Shown one piece after another: positions 62,436-64,000 of a stretch of DNA of 64,000 nucleotides. Under the pieces are notes generated by a model, which had not been told where the DNA came from, made no database searches, and worked only from the letters and a program-made list of their open reading frames with translations. The translations under genes and the position numbers were made by a program. This DNA is from Xiphophorus maculatus (lineage: Eukaryota > Chordata > Actinopteri > Cyprinodontiformes > Poeciliidae). The DNA lies in NCBI RefSeq assembly GCF_002775205.1, contig NC_036461.1, forward strand, positions 22,806,875 through 22,870,874. Reading direction: 5' to 3'. Positions within the stretch are counted from its first letter, which is position 1. The number at the start of each line of letters is the position of its first letter.

Positions 62436-63289
62436 TTTGAGACGTGAATAGTAAAACTGTGGCTAACCAAATCCCAAACAAGCTGCATTGTTCTCTTGCA
62501 GAGCGGCACAAACTGGCAAAAACCGGTGGCAGAAAGGTCCACTTAGCGAAAGACAAAGGCGTGTTTTTGTCGTAGATTCAGACAGGAAGTCGCAGCGTGT
62601 GTGCAATTTCTGCCCCACGGCATCCATCAGTCAGCAACCGATTACATCAGCGCACACAGCCTTCAGGAGTGTGTGTGTATGTGTGTGGACTTGTAACGAG
62701 TGGTCCCCACAGAGGCGTGCTTGTTGTCCAAGTCTGGCCTGGGTGCAGATTTTGGGGGAACATGACCTCACTTTTGGCCCCCTGGCGGAGTGGTTTACCC
62801 AAACAAGGTCGTGAGCAGATTCCCTGGCAAGTCGCCCCAAATTCAAACAGCCCATATTTGTGCATGAAGTCAGCTCTCTTGCTCTCTTTCAGAAGAGAAA
62901 ACAACTGCACTCTATGTATATATTTTCACCTCATTGCAGGGTTCCATTTATCCTAAATGACAGTAAAAAAAAAATAAAATAAAAAAATCCCAATGCACTT
63001 TGAGGAGGCTATTTTTAAACAGCTTGAGTAAAATTATACCATAGAAGGTCTATGCATGAGTGTGTGTGTATGTATTTTCAGTTTATTATTACTTTATAAC
63101 CTAATTTAAATTCAATAATGAGTAGTGATATAGTGTTTTCATACATGAACTCACTCACACACGTTCATGCACCAATAAGCAGATCGGCAACTTCTGGGTG
63201 AAGTGCCTTGCCCGGGGGCAGATCATCATGTCAGCAGTCGATCTGTACTCTGGTTAATAATTATTATTAAACTAATTTTCTGTTGGGGA

Positions 63290-63940
63290 AAAGATGAATA
63301 GTTACTTCTTGAGTGTCTTCAGTCAGTTGGTTTTTTTTGTGTCTGTGTGGGGGGTTTGGGGTCAAAGGGCATATGTCTCTGCTCGAGTTGGGTGAATGTG
63401 TTTTCTCCTACTTACAAGAAAGAAGTTCTTCAAGGAGTAAAGCTTTCAGAGTACTCCTCTATGAACGCTTCTGTAAGCTTTGGGGTTCCCCAAGGCTCTG
63501 TACTCAGTCCATTATTATTTTCTATACTCTGTGTAGCAGGTATTACTCAGTCTTTTAGTAACATCCCTCACCATTCAGTTGTATGAGTTGCTAAGTTATC
63601 TAAATTAAGACTGACTGCCTACCTCAGATAAGAGACTGGCTGCTTATGGCTTTTTAATCCCAGTGAGAACATATAAAATGATAACAGACCTGAAATATAC
63701 TCTGACATCAGACAAGTGGAGTGTTGGATATTGGGAGTGACTTTTGATTGTGATGTAATCGTGGACTCACTTTAAAATTCATATCAAGGTCTTGTTTTGT
63801 TTTATTTTTTTTCCCCCATTTAAGCTGAGACCTATTGGGCCCAGAAACTAAAGGAAGAAATCATTGGTGGATCCGTTTCTTTTAGCTTAGATTCGTGTAA
63901 ATTCATCGCTCACTTGTCTGGGCAAAGTGTTTCAGACAAT
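63290..63940 (+). mobile_element. LINE (L2/Rex-like) reverse transcriptase remnant
   Basis: At 63347-63586 the frame reads VSFGVPQGSVLSPLLFSIL, the RT motif; FSYLQERSS precedes it in another frame and LGVTFDCD and KLRPI follow, in the order of L2-type ORF2. Frameshifts and stops show it is dead. It lies in the fbln5 5' intron and may continue past the right edge. Confidence 0.75.
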
Positions 63941-64000
63941 TACAAGTCACACAGAGTTTTGTTTTGATTTCTTTACACTGTTGTCCCGTTGAATTCAGAA

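Larger units (their letters stand above)
59069..64000. other. Large 5' intron of fbln5 (no fbln5 exon recognised)
   Basis: Read on the minus strand for the missing N-terminal fbln5 exons (first cbEGF, RGD linker, signal peptide); none was found. It contains LINE fragments, Tc1 and other repeats, and two unique GC-richer stretches (about 61050-61480 and 62480-62900) that may be regulatory. Confidence 0.6.

Noticed and set aside
1-64000. CRISPR arrays, bacterial operons or phage genes
   Set aside because: No regularly spaced repeats; all real genes are split by introns and have vertebrate orthologues.
59069-64000. Missing fbln5 N-terminal exons
   Set aside because: Minus strand read for the first EGF module, RGD and signal peptide without a credible match; they are taken to be outside the window.

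Overview
The window is from a ray-finned fish, probably a percomorph teleost. The genes have many small exons with GT-AG introns and vertebrate orthologues. The introns are full of Tc1-like remnants, a tRNA-derived SINE, L2-like LINE fragments and short inverted-repeat elements of kinds common in teleosts. The species cannot be named from the sequence. Exon boundaries were placed by hand from splice signals, reading phase and recalled human orthologues. Every junction given below is phase-consistent.

Five protein-coding genes account for the coding sequence. (1) zfyve26 (spastizin, SPG15), minus strand, 18916 down to the left edge: 24 coding exons for about the first 1,655 residues, with the FYVE domain beyond the window. 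(2) lgalsl-like galectin-related protein, plus strand, 21009-23985, four exons. (3) plek2 (pleckstrin-2), minus, 34139-27950, nine exons, 358 residues, PH-DEP-PH. (4) tc2n (tandem C2 domains, nuclear), minus, 48107-39073, eleven coding exons, 471 residues. (5) fbln5 (fibulin-5), minus, 59068-52012, the last seven exons; its signal-peptide and first-EGF exons lie to the right of the window.

Layout: zfyve26 and lgalsl are divergent across a 2 kb AT-rich spacer. lgalsl and plek2 converge. plek2, tc2n and fbln5 are head-to-tail on the minus strand. These genes are not an operon or one pathway: zfyve26 acts in lysosome reformation, plek2 in membrane and actin signalling, tc2n is a C2 protein, fbln5 assembles elastic fibres, and lgalsl is a galectin fold that has lost its sugar-binding residues. 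Their grouping matters for genome history. In human, ZFYVE26 and PLEK2 are at 14q24 and TC2N and FBLN5 at 14q32, while LGALSL and PLEK are on 2p. The window therefore joins two chr14 segments and holds a galectin-related gene next to plek2, which suggests an old duplicate.

Non-coding features of note: a UG-repeat 3' splice site in zfyve26, a 66-nt AT-rich palindrome, a 32-nt perfect palindrome, a 71-nt hairpin just inside a tc2n intron, a 31-G run in tc2n intron 1, an inverted pair of transposon copies, a duplicated block around the 5' exons of plek2, and a possible TATA/CArG element with an open, phase-compatible exon upstream of the visible fbln5 exons. No convincing new biochemical system was found.
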